DNA from: Leuctra nigra
Lineage: Eukaryota > Arthropoda > Insecta > Plecoptera > Leuctridae
DNA length: 64,000 nt
NCBI GenBank assembly: GCA_934045905.1
Contig: OW203768.1
Coordinates: forward strand, 30,223,060 to 30,287,059
Direction: 5' to 3'
The notes under the pieces are model-generated. The model saw nothing but the letters and a program-made list of their open reading frames with translations, searched no databases and was not told the DNA's origin. Of the stretch, positions 34,707-47,466 are shown in pieces. The position numbers and the translations under genes were made by a program. Each line of letters begins with the position of its first letter. Positions within the stretch are counted from its first letter, which is position 1.

Positions 34707-35304
34707 TTAAGCGAGCAAAGTGTGCGTCTCCTTTTCGCTGTTTCGGCACAAATCTTCATTGTTTGATTGTCTGTGCCGGCCGGCATACAGTTTGCACTAT
34801 TTCTTCGATGGAGCTGACATTTTGCAGACATGTAAAGACCAAAGACCCTAACAGTTCCAACCAATAATAAGGTCTTTGGTAATGACCATTTCAGTGGTTT
34901 ACAGATCAAATTTTTTTCGAATTCCTTTGTTTGGGTAAAATTGTAGTACTAGTAGTAGTAGTATCATAGAAAAAAAAGTTAAAGTTAACGAATCTACCAA
35001 TCAGGTAGATCCGATTACTTTAAAATTTTGCAAGGTTTTATCACATTTTACAAAATGTTCGCCAAATCATTGGTTTCAATTTAAAAAATATCTTCTGTTT
35101 GGTTGATAATCAAAAATTTTGCAACGGTGAGGAAGAAAACATTATCTCACATTTTACAAATTTTCAGCCAAATTGGTCGAGTAATTACACTTTAGGAGTT
35201 TTGAAAAAACTGTCAGAAGAGATTTATTGAAAGTGCCAAATTTATGGTACATTGATAAGTTATTCAGCTCGCTCATCAACGTTTTAAACCGAGCGTTTTC
35301 CTAG
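34707..35304 (+). mobile_element. Helitron-like element, diverged (598 bp)
   Basis: It starts TTAAGCGAGCAAAGTGTGCG (decayed left end) after A and ends CATCAACGTTTTAAACCGAG then CGTTTTCCTAG before T. Both ends are degraded relative to the other copies, so this is an older insertion. Confidence 0.75.
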
Positions 35305-35956
35305 TATCATGTTAAACAACTTACTTGAATGAAACTTCAAGATCTTTACTATCTTATCAGTAAAAAAATTGAAACATTCTTGCAAAACAACAAAACAGTT
35401 GTCTCCATTAATAACGCAAAAATCATTTTGGGTCGAAGGTTCAAAGAATGTTAAATAATATAAATTCTTAATGAGCGACAATATGGCGATGATAATTAAC
35501 GAAGTTGTGAATTCTTTAGAAACGTAAAAGATTTCTAAGTCAATGCCCAAGTCATCAAACTCTGGCCAATTTCATGGACCCTTTCCCTATGAATGGAAAT
35601 TAATACTAGATTTACCATCGACAATTAGGACATTTTAATGAAAATCGTGTTTTTTTATTATTTGTTGGCTCTAGATTTGAATTCTCAAAATAAAATAGAA
35701 TGTGAATTCGCTCCCATTTTCATGATATTCACATTATTATTCTGAGAATTTATAATGAGAATTAATGAAGAGTCTGTTAGCTTTTTGTTTCATTGGCTAT
35801 GGGATTATTAATTTAGAATAATGTTCTGCACACAAAGTTCACAGGAAACAGTTCTTCGTTCCTCTCGACGTGGCAGGAAGTGTATTGACGAACACAGGAT
35901 AGTTGACTCTCTTGTCGGTCAGAGGTTCGATTCCCAGCTCCAGTGGAAGTTAGGAG

Positions 35957-38504
35957 CAGTGTTGTGACTTATCTAGATAAAATTATCTAGATAATTATTT
36001 TTTATCTGTTATCTTATCTAAATAATTAAATAATTGGTGATCTTTATCTTTATCTAGATAAAAATATTGTTATCTATTGGCAATTATCTAGATAAAAAAA
36101 TTCAAAATTCAAAATGTTTTTGTGTGTATGAACATGCACAAACCTTGAATATCCGATGATATGAAAAAGGAAAATCATCTCCGTTTAGTAGCATTAGTCG
36201 GCTTGTTGTGACGCCCCATTTTTTAAAAAACTTGAGTTCCAAATTGAGGATTCGAACAAAATTGTGGAACAGTAGTAATTAGTAAAAAATATCAATTATC
36301 TATTACAATTATCTAGATAATTATTTTTTATCTTTATCTATTATCTAGATGATTTCTTGGAAATTTATCTATTATCTTATCTAGATAAATTTTTGGCAGG
36401 TTATCTCTGGGTCGTTCCACCGGAATTAGACCAGTGGTCGTTGCGGCACTATTTAATACAATTTTCTAACTTTGCTCACAGAAACATATATACTTATGAA
36501 TGAAAAAACGATTTTTTGCATATTTTTTACTTTTGTCGTTTAGAAGATACGGGCCTTAGAGGTTTGGAGAACAAGCAAAATAAGGGTATACGGCAAGTCT
36601 TACATTTGGACCAAAAACAAAGATAATTGTGTTCAACCAGCGTTGTTAGATTCAGGAAATGTTCATCTTTCAATAAAAAAATTCAACATTTGATTTAGGA
36701 AACTCTTACTGTGCAAATTTGGGGTGCATATTTTCGGCGGTAAATCGTGTTTTTTTGAATTTTTGAGCCAATGTTTTTCGTTCAATGTTAGCTATTTCAA
36801 AACAAATATTTTTGTGTATGAACTACATACCAAGTGGTATAATAATTAGCTGATAAACATTTAAAATTATTCCATTAACCTAGCTAAAAAAATATCCAAA
36901 TATTTGGGAATTCAATTTTTTCCCATTTTTAAGGTCATCGTACGGAAAAGGGGGACCTCGTATAATCTGGTGAAACATACACTAAGATTGGCGAATATAA
37001 GGTTGATAATTACTGAAAGTTTTGTTTTGTATATTGGCTTGGTATAGAAGTTACGATACTGTCCTTGGGGTCAAAATTGAAAATAAATTAATTTTTGACA
37101 TTTTTGAGGTTATAGTACGGAAAAGGGGGACCACATATATTCTGGAAAGAGATGCGCTTACATTCACGTATATAAGGTTAGTAATTACCGAAAGTTTTGT
37201 TTTGTATATTAGTTTGGTATAGAAGTTAGGTATCATTGATGAGGTATTCACGGCTCAAATTTACTTCTGATTCAGATTTTATAAAAAAAAAATTAATGAT
37301 GCACATTTATGATATACGCATGATTATTATTTTAATTTTTACTATATAAATATCAACGATCAAGATTTCATCGCTTTAGCTAATTTAAAATATTAGACCT
37401 AGGTGTAGTACAACCCGAAGATAAATAAATATGATAATTTAGAATCTATTGTCAGTTTTAAGTTAACATGATATACAAAACCAAACATTGAGAAATTAAG
37501 AACATTAACATCACCAATTCAATCGTAATTTTTTACAGAATTAATGAGGTCCCCCTTTTCCGTACTATGACCTACAAAATGCCAAAAATTAACTTATTTT
37601 CCATATGCAGTACCTCATCAACGTTACTGTAACTTCTATACCAAACTAATATACAAAACAAAACTTTCGGTTATTACTAACCTTATATACGTGAATGTAA
37701 GCGCATCTCTTTCCAGAATATATGTGGTCCCCCTTTCCGTACTATGACCTCGAAAATGTCAAAAATTAATTTATTTTCAATTTTGACCCTAAGGACAGTA
37801 TCGTAACTTCTATACCAAGTCAATATACAAAACAAAACTTTCAGTAATTATCAACCTTATATTCGCCAATCTTAGTGTATGTTCCACCAGATTATACGAG
37901 GTCCCCCTTTTCCGTACGATGACCTTGAAAATGGGAAAAAATTAAATTCCCAAATATTTGGATATTTTTTTAGCTAGGTTAATGGAATAATTTTAAATGT
38001 TTATCAGCTATTTATTATACCACTTGGTATGTAGTTCATACACAAAAATAATTGTTTTGAAATAACTAACATTGAACGAATAACATTGGCTCAAAAATTC
38101 AAAAAAACACGATTTCCCGCCGAAAATGTGCACCCCAAATTTGCACAGTTAGAGTTTCCCAAATCAAATGTTGAATTTTTTTATTGAAAGATTAACATTT
38201 TCTGAATCTAACAACGCTGGTGGAACACAATTATCTTTGTTTTTGGTACAAATGTAAGACGTGCCGTATACCCTTATTTTACTTGTTCTCCAAACCTCTA
38301 AGGCCCGTATCTTCTAAGCGACAAAAGTAAAAAATATGCAAAAAATCGTTTTTACATTCATAAGTATATATGTTTCTGTGAGCAAAGTTAGAAAATCGTA
38401 TTAAATAGTGCCGCAACCATTTTTCTTAAAATTGGTCTATTACTGGTGGAATAAGCCCTCTATCTTTATCTAGATAACAATGAAATTATCTAATCACAAC
38501 ACTG
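35957..38504. mobile_element. hAT-type element with 8-bp duplication, hosting a foldback insertion
   Basis: The termini CAGTGTTGTGACTTATCTAG (35957) and ...TATCTAATCACAACACTG (38504) are inverted copies. Both sides carry GTTAGGAG (35949-35956 and 38505-38512). An 8-bp duplication with CAGTG ends is typical of hAT. The element's own sequence is mainly repeated TTATCTAGATAA palindromes (35970-36408, 38459-38500). Almost all the rest is the foldback at 36409-38458. No transposase; it depends on another copy. Confidence 0.85.
36409..38458. mobile_element. Foldback element with ~0.84-kb inverted arms
   Basis: 36409-37245 and 37608-38458 are long inverted copies (GCGGCACTATTTAATAC..; TTAGAAGATACGGGCCTTAG against CTAAGGCCCGTATCTTCTAA; CAACCAGCGTTGTTAGATTC). 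The ends are GGGTCGTTCCACC and GGTGGAATAAGCCC. Each arm contains a roughly 180-base tandem duplication (GTACGGAAAAGGGGGACC at 36942 and 37115). The loop is about 360 bases. No ORF. The superfamily is unknown. Confidence 0.85.
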
Positions 38505-38839
38505 GTTAGGAGGGAAGAAATCAGCTGCATTTTGTCATTTAAGGCGATATTTCACTGTAACATCAAGCAAGATTTCATCCCGAGGTGATGAGTTGGACAA
38601 AAATGTAATTTGACACAGCATAATGAAATAATTGAACTCGTTACAATAATTAGCTCGGATATAGCAAGTTGTGTTTCCAAGTTAAAAATCTGTTTCAACT
38701 TCAATGTAAAGCTTATTTTAAACGGATCAATATTTCGTATCAGGAAAGTAAGAACAAAGCAAATAGTAGAATGAAATAAAAAAATAAGAAATAAGGAGTG
38801 AAACAACTTACTTGAAGAATTTAGGTATGTTTACTAAGT

Positions 38840-39051
38840 ACACCCAACAAATCAAAAAACGTTATTTGAGCGAAACGGATTGGTTGCGTGACAGGTTCCA
38901 CGATAACCAATCCTTGTTATTATCAATGAAATCAGAGCTCACCCTACGATGACGAATGATGACGAATTAGCACAGACTTATAGGATGATATCATACATTT
39001 TTTTCAGCCAATACATTTCTTTCAAATACCGAATTATCATTTGTTGAGTGT
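38840..39051. mobile_element. MITE, ACACCCAACAAATCA family, copy 1
   Basis: 212 bp matching 61291-61508 along its length (ACACCCAACAAATCA, GAAACGGATTGG, TTATCAATGAAATCAGAGCT, CATTTCTTTCAAATA). The ends are loosely inverted. Confidence 0.65.
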
Positions 39052-39294
39052 ACATGTTATTTTATTGAGCTTTAGTTCACGAGTTTATTAAAATTGTATA
39101 AAGTTTAGCTTGAACAGATTTAAAATCCCACATCTGCCACCAAAAGTAATTTCGACGCAAGATTTTCTTCCTGCACAGGAATGTTGGTAAGTCAATTATC
39201 AAATACCGTAATTAATGTTAACAAAGACACTTTGTACGGAGCGAGTGGTGAGATTACCACTATCGTGGGATCAGTTGCCAAGTTTCAATAATAA

Positions 39295-39500
39295 ATTATA
39301 GTTAATTGCTTTGGCGGTGTCGTATTCTGGAGCACCGGGTTCAGTTCCCTCTTCTGACCTTAATTACTAAAGTATTGTCGTCGTAGTTTATCTTGTCCTA
39401 GAGCAAATTACACAGACATTGCTTACTTAATGTCGATAGTCGCGCCTTTACATTTTCCATCCTTTCTTCACCTCTAAATTAGATTAATGATCACTTATAG
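39295..39500 (+). mobile_element. tRNA-derived SINE, degenerate copy
   Basis: GGAGCACCGGGTTCAGTTCC keeps a decayed B box, followed by weak similarity to the body of the copies at 20198 and 21915. Confidence 0.4.
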
Positions 39501-39501
39501 C

Positions 39502-40083
39502 CCAGTAATTTGAAGCAAAAAAAGAGCTGAACCCACCACTAATTGCAACAGAAGGTTTTAATAGATGAATCGATTCAGAAAAATGCCCTCTACAACATAT
39601 CCAAAATCGCCCAAAATCCGTGCACCGGAAGTACTTTTTAATTACTTTTTAAGTTAATTTCCCATGGTTATTACATCTTGCAACAAAAATTGCATGTAAA
39701 TCCGATTTTGACGAAACTTGGCAGAATTGTTCACCATCCTAAATGAATAAAAATAGCTCTCTGAGCCTTTTCCTCTAAATCTTATCGTTTGGGAAATATG
39801 GACCTCGCAAAACGTCAAATTACACTCAAAGTGACCTAACGTCGAAAACTTACTAAAATATTACTTTTGAATGGGCCATATTTCCCAAACGATAAGATAT
39901 AGAGAAAATCGCTCAAAGTGCTATTTGCTTTCATATAGGTTGAAGATCAATTCAGAATACTTCCGGTGCACGGATTTTGGTCGATTTTGGATATGTTGTA
40001 AAGGACGCAGTCTTTTCTGAATCGATTCATCTATTAAACCCTTCTGTTGCAATTAGTGGTGGGTAGTTTGCTATAATTACTGG
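39502..40083. mobile_element. Foldback element (582 bp)
   Basis: Arms 39502-39640 and 39945-40083 pair (CCACCACTAATTGCAACAGA; AATAGATGAATCGATTCAGA; ATATCCAAAATCG). An inner pair follows (TTATCGTTTGGGAAATATGG at 39781 against CCATATTTCCCAAACGATAA). Non-coding. Confidence 0.75.
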
Positions 40084-40565
40084 ACTATTACTTGCACGAG
40101 TGATCCAGCTGTCAAAACGTCTATATACTTTATTTTAGCTGCCGATTCTTTCCTATTATTTGATAATTTTAACATAATTCAAATATAAATAAATTAGACT
40201 TAACTCTGAATTGCAGCTTTAGTTATTATCGTAGGTAGGAACAAACTAATTATTCAAAAGATTCCACTTGAGAGTATGAATACAAGTTTAATGTTACCAG
40301 GTAATAGGTTTATAAATGTGAGAAGTGTATAGATACTTGGTAATTACATCGTTACTAAGCTCTTTTTAATGCTCAGTAATTAATAAATGAAAAATTAATT
40401 TTATTACTTGGAACTAAATGTTACTTTTAACAATGGAGGTTGATTTTCCTACGCGTTGATAAGCGAGCACGGATACGTGCAAAACCTCGAACCATAATTC
40501 CTTAAAAGCCGGCAATAATATACCTAAAACAACTGAAATCTAGAAGCACGATCCACTAAATTATA

Positions 40566-41971
40566 CTAGGAAAACGCTCAGTGTAACGCGTTGATGAGCG
40601 AGCACGGGTACGTGCAAATTCTCGAACCGGAAATGCGTACACAACGCACAGAAAACATATACAACCATATTGAATTGATTATGATCAGTGCTTGAAGTAG
40701 GAATTAAATAGTGGCGGTATGGTAACATAAGAATACCACGTGCGGGGTGGGGGGAGGGGGGGGGGTACGATATTAGATGAGGGTCCAGATTCCAGAATTA
40801 CACTGACAACCATTGTCATGTCATTAGTTAGATTAGTCTTTTACCTTGATGAAACGACTAAATTAAATAATGAATTTTACTTTATCTTGTAGTGGATGTT
40901 CATAGTTCATAGTTATGCTTGAAATATGCAGTCAAAAGATAACCATGAAATACGAGTAAATTATAATCTAAAATTACGTAAATGTCCAAGAATATCTGAT
41001 TTTAAGCATTCCGTTTTTTCTGAGAAGTAACGATATGAAATCAAATGTGTAAAGAAGTACCGGTATACCATACCGTCCCATACCGGCCCACTTCGAGCAC
41101 TGATTATGATATCAACTTAAAAGTAGGTATATGCTTTTCATCGAAACTTTAAAATAGCATCTAAGCACCTGGTTCATAAAGCAAATCAGAATCAATTCAA
41201 TTGGCACTGGAAAACATTCATTTCGATACTTCATTACTGACAGATATTAAAAATGTCAATAAGTTCATACGTTCTTAACTGATTGGGGTGAAATTTTGTA
41301 AAATAAGAGACAATATTGGTCTTAATGATCATGCAAAATATGAGTTTGATCAGAATTATCGAAGACAGTTTTCATTTTTCAGCCTATCAGGAGATATTTA
41401 TTTAAATTTTAACCAACGAATGGATTTCCAAAAAAAATTATGGTGTGCAAACAGAGAAGGTTGGTTTTACATGTGTGCAAAATTTCAGCTCGATCAAAGA
41501 AAAACTCTGAGCTGTATAGCCAAAATATGATTTTGATCAGATTTATCGAAGACCAGTTTCATTTTTCAACCTACCATCAGGAGATGTTTATTTAAATTTT
41601 AGCCAATTAATAAATTTCAAAAAAATTTGGGGTCTGCAAACAGAAAAGTTTGTCTCTACATGTGTGCAAAATTTCAGCTCGATCGAGGAAAAACTCTAGA
41701 CATGTACAGCCAAAATATGAGTTTGATCAGATTTGTCGAAGACCATTTTCACTTTTCAACCTATCAGGAGATGTTTATTTAAATTTTAACCAATCAGTAG
41801 ATTTCAAAAAAATTAGGGTCTGCAACGCCCAGAGAATGTCCAAACACGTGTGCAAAATTTCAGCTCGATCGAAGAAAAACTCTGACCTGTATATCGTCAG
41901 TAACAGAAAAAAAAAAAAACAGAGGTCTGTGCCAAATGAGCCAAAAGGAGACGCTCGCTTCGCTCGCTCAA
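40566..41971 (-). mobile_element. Helitron-like element with nested hAT MITE
   Basis: Minus orientation: the right end CTAGGAAAACGCTCAGTGTA begins at 40566 after A, and the left end ...CGCTTCGCTCGCTCAA ends at 41971 before T. Without the nested MITE and its duplication it is 981 bp. The interior repeats a block of about 180 bases three times (TTTCAGCTCGATCGA, GAAGACC.TTTTCA, CAGGAGATGTTTATTTAAAT at 41390, 41580, 41770). A decayed second right end is at 40449-40500 outside it. Confidence 0.85.
40686..41102. mobile_element. hAT-type MITE nested in Helitron-like element
   Basis: 417 bp with ends CAGTGCTTGAAGTAGG and CCCACTTCGAGCACTG, flanked by ATTATGAT on both sides (40678-40685, 41103-41110). 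The matching uninterrupted site is in the sister element at 7320-7327 (reverse orientation), which confirms the 8-bp duplication. No transposase. Confidence 0.9.
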
Positions 41972-41997
41972 TTATCTAGATAGATTTTTATTATCTA

Positions 41998-42873
41998 CTA
42001 GGAAAACGCTCTGAGTAACGCGTTGATGAGCGAGCACGGATACGCGGAACACCTCGAACCGAAATTATGTCTATCGAAAATATCATTAAAAGCCAATAAA
42101 TCTTGAATTTCGTCAGACTTGAATAAAAATCTCTAAATATTCCTAAAATGTTAGTATCAACCCTTATGATTGAACTGTTCCTTGTTAATATTCAAAAATC
42201 ACAGGATCTCTTTAAAAAAATATACCTGGGACCACTCAAATCATATGATATTAGTGTGTACACAATATCAGATCAATCTGTTGAACGGTCATTATTAGTT
42301 TCATTTCGTTTGAAACTTTCTGCTCTAACTACCTTGCCTTGAACTGAAGATTCGAAGTCGCCGTGAATTTGACAGCCAACACGCAAAATGTCACTAAAAT
42401 TACAAAACCTTTTGAAAATAACTACAGATTTGACTGAAAATTGGCAAAAATACCTTAAATGTTGGTACCAATGACCATGCAAAGTTTTTAGTTGATCGGT
42501 CAATCGGTTCTAGTTTAAATTTCAAAAATCACAGGAAAAATGGTTTCAAATTTGAACCAATGGGTGGATTTGGCTGAAATTTATTATGATTGGGTACAAT
42601 GTTGGTTGCAATGTCTTTGCTAAATTTCAAATTGATCAAACCAACCAATCGAAAGATAATTTTTTTTAAATTTGCACCAATCAGGGGATTTCAAAAAAAT
42701 TAGGGTCTGCAACAATCAGAAATGTTACGTACTTGTGTGCAAAATTTCAGCTCGATCGAAGAAAAACTCTGACCTGTATATCGTCAGTAACAGAAAAAAA
42801 AAAAAAAAACAAAAAAAAAAACAGAGGTCCGTGCCAAAAGAGCCAAAAGGAGACGCTCGCTTCGCTCGCTCAA
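41998..42873 (-). mobile_element. Helitron-like element (876 bp, complete ends)
   Basis: Minus orientation, from CTAGGAAAACGCTCTGAGTA (after A 41997) to ...GCTTCGCTCGCTCAA (before T 42874). It lies only 26 bases from the previous element. Sequence at 42240-42540 matches 29330-29640 in reverse. Confidence 0.85.
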
Positions 42874-43559
42874 TAAAAAATAGCTGAATTTGCTTCTCAT
42901 TGCAAGTTATTGCAACAGTTATTGCAAGTCATTGCAACATGATACACACTCATGTGTATTTATTTCAGTATTTAGGTACGTAGGTATTATGGAATTATTA
43001 TAAATAAAAAATACAGAGATTCAAACCACAAAATAGGCCATTATCTAAGTGCTAATATGAGCAAACATAATTTAAGAAACATTATCCAAACAGTTACTTG
43101 CCGTTCCGTATAAAAGAGCTTATTTCTTCTAGCACATTGCTTACCTAACACAAACCTAACACATTGTATCTGATACAAATGAAATAAATATTTCATAAAC
43201 ATAATTTCAATTATCAACCAACCAATCTATTTCTACAATCAAGCAGATATTTCATCGGTCTACAAATAATTTGCTCAGCCTTTGAAAATATTGGAAGTAA
43301 GACTGCATGTTAAAACTCTCATAAACAATAAATACCTATACCTCTTCAAAAATAATAAAATAAACCCTAAGTATAACCTCGCATGTATTGCTTTAACTAT
43401 TATCTAACCGCAAATAAATAATTGTTACGTATTCAAACAATAATAGATAGACAGCTGCTTGCTTCCGAGTTGTTTTGAATGGAGCGCATCGGGCGGCCGC
43501 AACGGACTCCTCAAACCTACAATGCTATTTATATGGGAAAACGCGATTTTTTTTATTTG
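42874..43559. other. Intergenic, nothing recognised
   Basis: AT-rich with no supported feature. Confidence 0.4.
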
Positions 43560-43749
43560 TGAACGGATCTTTCTCAAAAACTATACAGGTCTAAGTTAGT
43601 ATGAGATGAAGGTGTGTGCAAAATTTCAGATCGATACGTTGACCGGTGCGGCCTGGGTTGAACCAGCAAAAAAAAAACACACAAAAAAAACACACACACA
43701 GAGAAAGTGCCGCAAGAGTCAAGTGGAGACGCTCGCTCCGCTCGCTTAA
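43560..43749 (-). mobile_element. Helitron-like left-end fragment (subfamily B)
   Basis: It ends GGAGACGCTCGCTCCGCTCG + CTTAA at 43749, preceded by GAGAAAGTGCCGCAAGAG and a CA-rich tract. The right end is missing. A related stretch is at 44380-44480. Confidence 0.6.
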
Positions 43750-43770
43750 TTACCAACTTAGAACCCGTAT

Positions 43771-43860
43771 CTAGTGGAGCGGTCGCTCCATGCCAGCCAA
43801 CTCGTACGGCGAGCAGCATTTTCGGCCTACTGGATCTTAAAATTGGTAAATTGACTGTCA
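43771..43860 (-). mobile_element. CTAGAT-hairpin family, terminal fragment
   Basis: CTAGTGGAGCGGTCGCTCCA then GCCAGCCAACTCGTACGGCG and CATTTTCGGCCTACTGGATC, with an internal deletion of about 75 bases relative to 11676. Confidence 0.65.
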
Positions 43861-46800
43861 GCTGACTGTCAGACCAAAGTATCCTCCCGGTTTACTGTAA
43901 TTTGAACTTCATTTGGTTTTTCAGTGGAAGATTCTTTAGCTGGAATCCCAGCTGGAATTTGACTTTAACATACGACATTGTTGGACGCATTCCATGTTTG
44001 TCGTGTTTTCCTTTCTTGATCCCTTGCCATTGTAGATGTTAAACGAATGACGCGCTCTCGCCTATGCATTTGCCGTCTAAGGTGATATTTTATTCTGTTT
44101 CTGATTTACCTCCATCATGAGTCGGAAAGAGGATATTGTGAAGGCATTCGAACCGATGACGCTTGTATCAGTATGCAGTGAATAAATCAGCGATGATACA
44201 AATTTGAGAACATTTAAAAAATTAGTTTAAAATGTAAATACCATTTTAAATGTTTTCATTGATCTGACTAAATACTGGCAAAACTGTATGCCGTGTTTGT
44301 CGCAATGATCATGCAGAATTTGACCCTGTTCTTTGTTTTCTGTTTAACCCAACAGAAAACCGGTACGAGAACTTTACAAGTGCCAGCTGGTATGACAATA
44401 ATGTATGTGCAAAGTTTCAGATCGATCGGTGTGAACTGGACATCGAAGGCAAACAACATTCAAACATAAAGCAATCAGAGAACTATTGTCCTCCTCTCAA
44501 ATGTGTTTTACTCTGTGAAATCCGCCAAGGTGTAGTAACACCGTCTACAAGGTTCGCGTCCAGCAAATGATTGAACAACAAACGGCAACGGACTTTCGAA
44601 TTGAGAACCAAATCAATCACGCTGCTAAAGTTTACTCACAAAAACGTCATGGAAAGAGCTGCTGCTGTTTTTCCGTTCGTCTCTAAAAATACTTAGTTTC
44701 AGTTCGAAAAGTTGTGTAGTTTTTTCCCCTACAATAGAATTCATTAGAAGCTTGCGAAATAAAATTGTATGATATTTTCTGGAATGTGAAGTGAGAACTA
44801 ATGGATTTTCATAAAAACATAAATATGTGTTCGTTCAAAGAATGTATTCAACTAAAATCTACCAGTTGAATTTCAAAGCATGCGTCAGAAAAAGAGATAC
44901 GATAAAATATATTGTGGAGTACTAAAAGCACATCAATCCTGTTACAAATCAAAGACATCCCCATCAATTTCTCTTATACAAAAATAAACAAAAATATCAA
45001 TGTTTGTTATTAATTAAGTTTTTGTTTGAACATTTTCATGATAAATTGTTGCTTCATCAAGGAAATAAAGTTCGTCAGCCTATTATGATTCATATCCAAC
45101 TTTTCCTCTCAAATGTGGATAAAATATTAATAGACAACGAGCCAAATACACTGTCCGATAAATCATCATTCTCCGAAGTATGTTACTACTTCATTCATCA
45201 GTGGCCTTTCTGCGCTGAGGGTAAATGCCAGAACACACACGCCAATACAAATCTGAAAACCCCTCAGAAATGGGAGGATTTCTTTGCTCCTTTAATGTTA
45301 TGGGGGGAGAAAGAGATAGTGCCAGAACAATAGCCAAAATGGGCGGGCAAAATAGGAATTTAAAATAGATAATAGGGTTTTTTCGGTGCTGCAAATTCCA
45401 TTAGGTACGTACTTTTACATTAGGTACTTCGAATGAAGATAACTTCTGTCTGCATCTACATCCTGAGCTAAGCTAGCGACGTCTTTCGGGACTTTAGGAA
45501 ACTTTCTGTTTTGTGTGTGCGTAGCTTACATGTCAATCAGTTTCCCTGATCGAGCTAAAATTGTGAATAGATGTAATCACCACTTGCTTGATTAGATGTT
45601 TATGTTTTAACACTGACCTGTGATTAGTTAACAATTGTGATTAATTAACCGGTTGTCCGACTAATTGACATTTTGTAAGGTCTGGAAAACAAACAATGTA
45701 GGTATCATATTCTATAAATTATTAGAGAAATCGACTATACCGAAATACATACACAGTTACTGACATTTTAAGTTCTCTGAACAGAGAGCTCTTTTGACAA
45801 CATTGTCAAAATTGTTCTATCGAAAAGTAATTGTACCGCACCTTGACCACTTGCAAATAATTGAGTTTTGTTTTCACTGCAAAGTGTCTGGAGGCTGTTG
45901 CTAAGTAATACATTAATTTGTTTTGTTTCCCCTGAGTTTGAGATTTTCGGTACGGGAGGACGTGTGCGGTAAGTGCGTTATCTCATATCTGCTCCCTGAT
46001 TTAAAACGAGTTTTCTTTTATTGATATAATATATTATCTTGTTATGTTGGCAATTGCGTCTTGTACATTTGAGAAAACTCATCTTGTGTGCCGTAAAGAT
46101 TACATTTTAGGTTAAATATAATAATTATACCGCAAAATCAGAGCAATCTAAACCATTTCGAACTTACCTAGAGGAAAATGTTTTGGACAAATATAAAATA
46201 ATTGTTAATAATGAGAGCTGAACTCTAAAAAGCAGTTCAATCTATGTCAATTGTATATGATACATAAAATAAAAATGATACATTAAGGACGTCAACTAAT
46301 AAAAAACATAAAAATGCATCATGCATGTCCACAGGCCACTACCCGTTGTTCAAATAATTTCCTAATTACGAAGAACAATAGAAAATCTACCTTTAGAAAT
46401 AGAGATATTTACTTTGACCAATGCTCTTCCCAATCGATCAACCGTTGTTGACATTTTAGCGAGCAAATACAACTTGACAAATAAAAATCAATTTAATTAG
46501 TTTTCAGGAAATCAGAAGTTCGATCCATCTCAATACCGAGATTGCCGATTGAATTATTAATTACTTTCCGCCGTCAAGTTGAGAGTCCCGGGTTCGATCA
46601 AGTCGGGAGACGAGCTGGAAGTTTGTCGGGCGGACAGGAAATGAAGTGAGCTCGGTCGAATAACTTGACCAGAAGCGAGGGACTTTATTATCAGACTCGG
46701 TGATGACCCGGGGCAGTTCCTTTCGCAGGCGGACTCTCGACATGCGTGGAAATAACATACTGTTTCATACTTTAAGGTAGAGCAATCGATCGACATATAC

Positions 46801-47066
46801 AAAAAAAAAATGTTCTTGAAATTACAAGATCAAAAAACGTTTTCCTACATTTCAACTATATTTAAGTACAACAGACTCATTTAATGTTCTGTAGTTTGCA
46901 ACTCCAGTCCAACAATGAGTTTTCAATTTTATGTTATCAGAACAATATCTTTATTTCCTTTTCCAATTGAAACAATCAGGGCAAGTTACACATTAGGAAC
47001 GCCGGTATGCCAGTCCAGACGTTTCTATAAAACAGAGTATTCTTTTTCTTCTGCTTCCTCCTCCCG
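43861..47066. other. Gene-poor region
   Basis: No exon supported. 44380-44480 resembles the interior of subfamily-B Helitron-like elements. Around 46575-46610 GAGAGTCCCGGGTTCGATC is a B-box-like remnant. The ORFs at 45004-45333 and 46557-46802 have no recognisable protein content. Confidence 0.35.
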
Positions 47067-47332
47067 TTCTTCTTCTTCTTCTTCTTCTTCTTCTTCTTCT
47101 TCTTCTTCTTCTTCTTCTTCTTCTTCTTCTTCTTCTTCTTCTTCTTCTTCTTCTTCTTCTTCTTCTTCTTCTTCTTCTTCTTCTTCTTCTTCTTCTTCTT
47201 CTTCTTCTTCTTCTTCTTCTTCTTCTTCTTCTTCTTCTTCTTCTTCTTCTTCTTCTTCTTCTTCTTCTTCTTCTTCTTCTTCTTCTTCTTCTTCTTCTTC
47301 TTCTTCTTCTTCTTCTTCTTCTTCTTCTTCTT
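47067..47332. repeat. (TTC)n microsatellite, about 266 bp
   Basis: An almost uninterrupted run of about 89 TTC units. Read forward in one frame it gives a long poly-Ser ORF, which is an artefact of the repeat. Confidence 0.97.
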
Positions 47333-47466
47333 TTCTAAAATAAAATATCTAAAATAAATTTATTTTACTCAACCTCCTTCTGTGTGGAATGAAACCTATA
47401 CGATCCTGCCAAGAAAGAGGTTCGTGTTTAAAAATGTCGGCACAAACCTCTTCTATCCTCGTGCGT

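Noticed and set aside
35905..35956. GGTCAGAGGTTCGATTCCCA as a tRNA gene
   Set aside because: Only a B-box-like stretch is present; no acceptor stem or A box at proper spacing. At most a SINE remnant.
45004..45333. 109-residue forward ORF with several Cys and Trp residues
   Set aside because: No recognisable motif, no convincing splice context and no codon pattern that distinguishes it from background.
46915..47343. 142-residue forward ORF with poly-Ser
   Set aside because: It is the (TTC)n microsatellite read in one frame.
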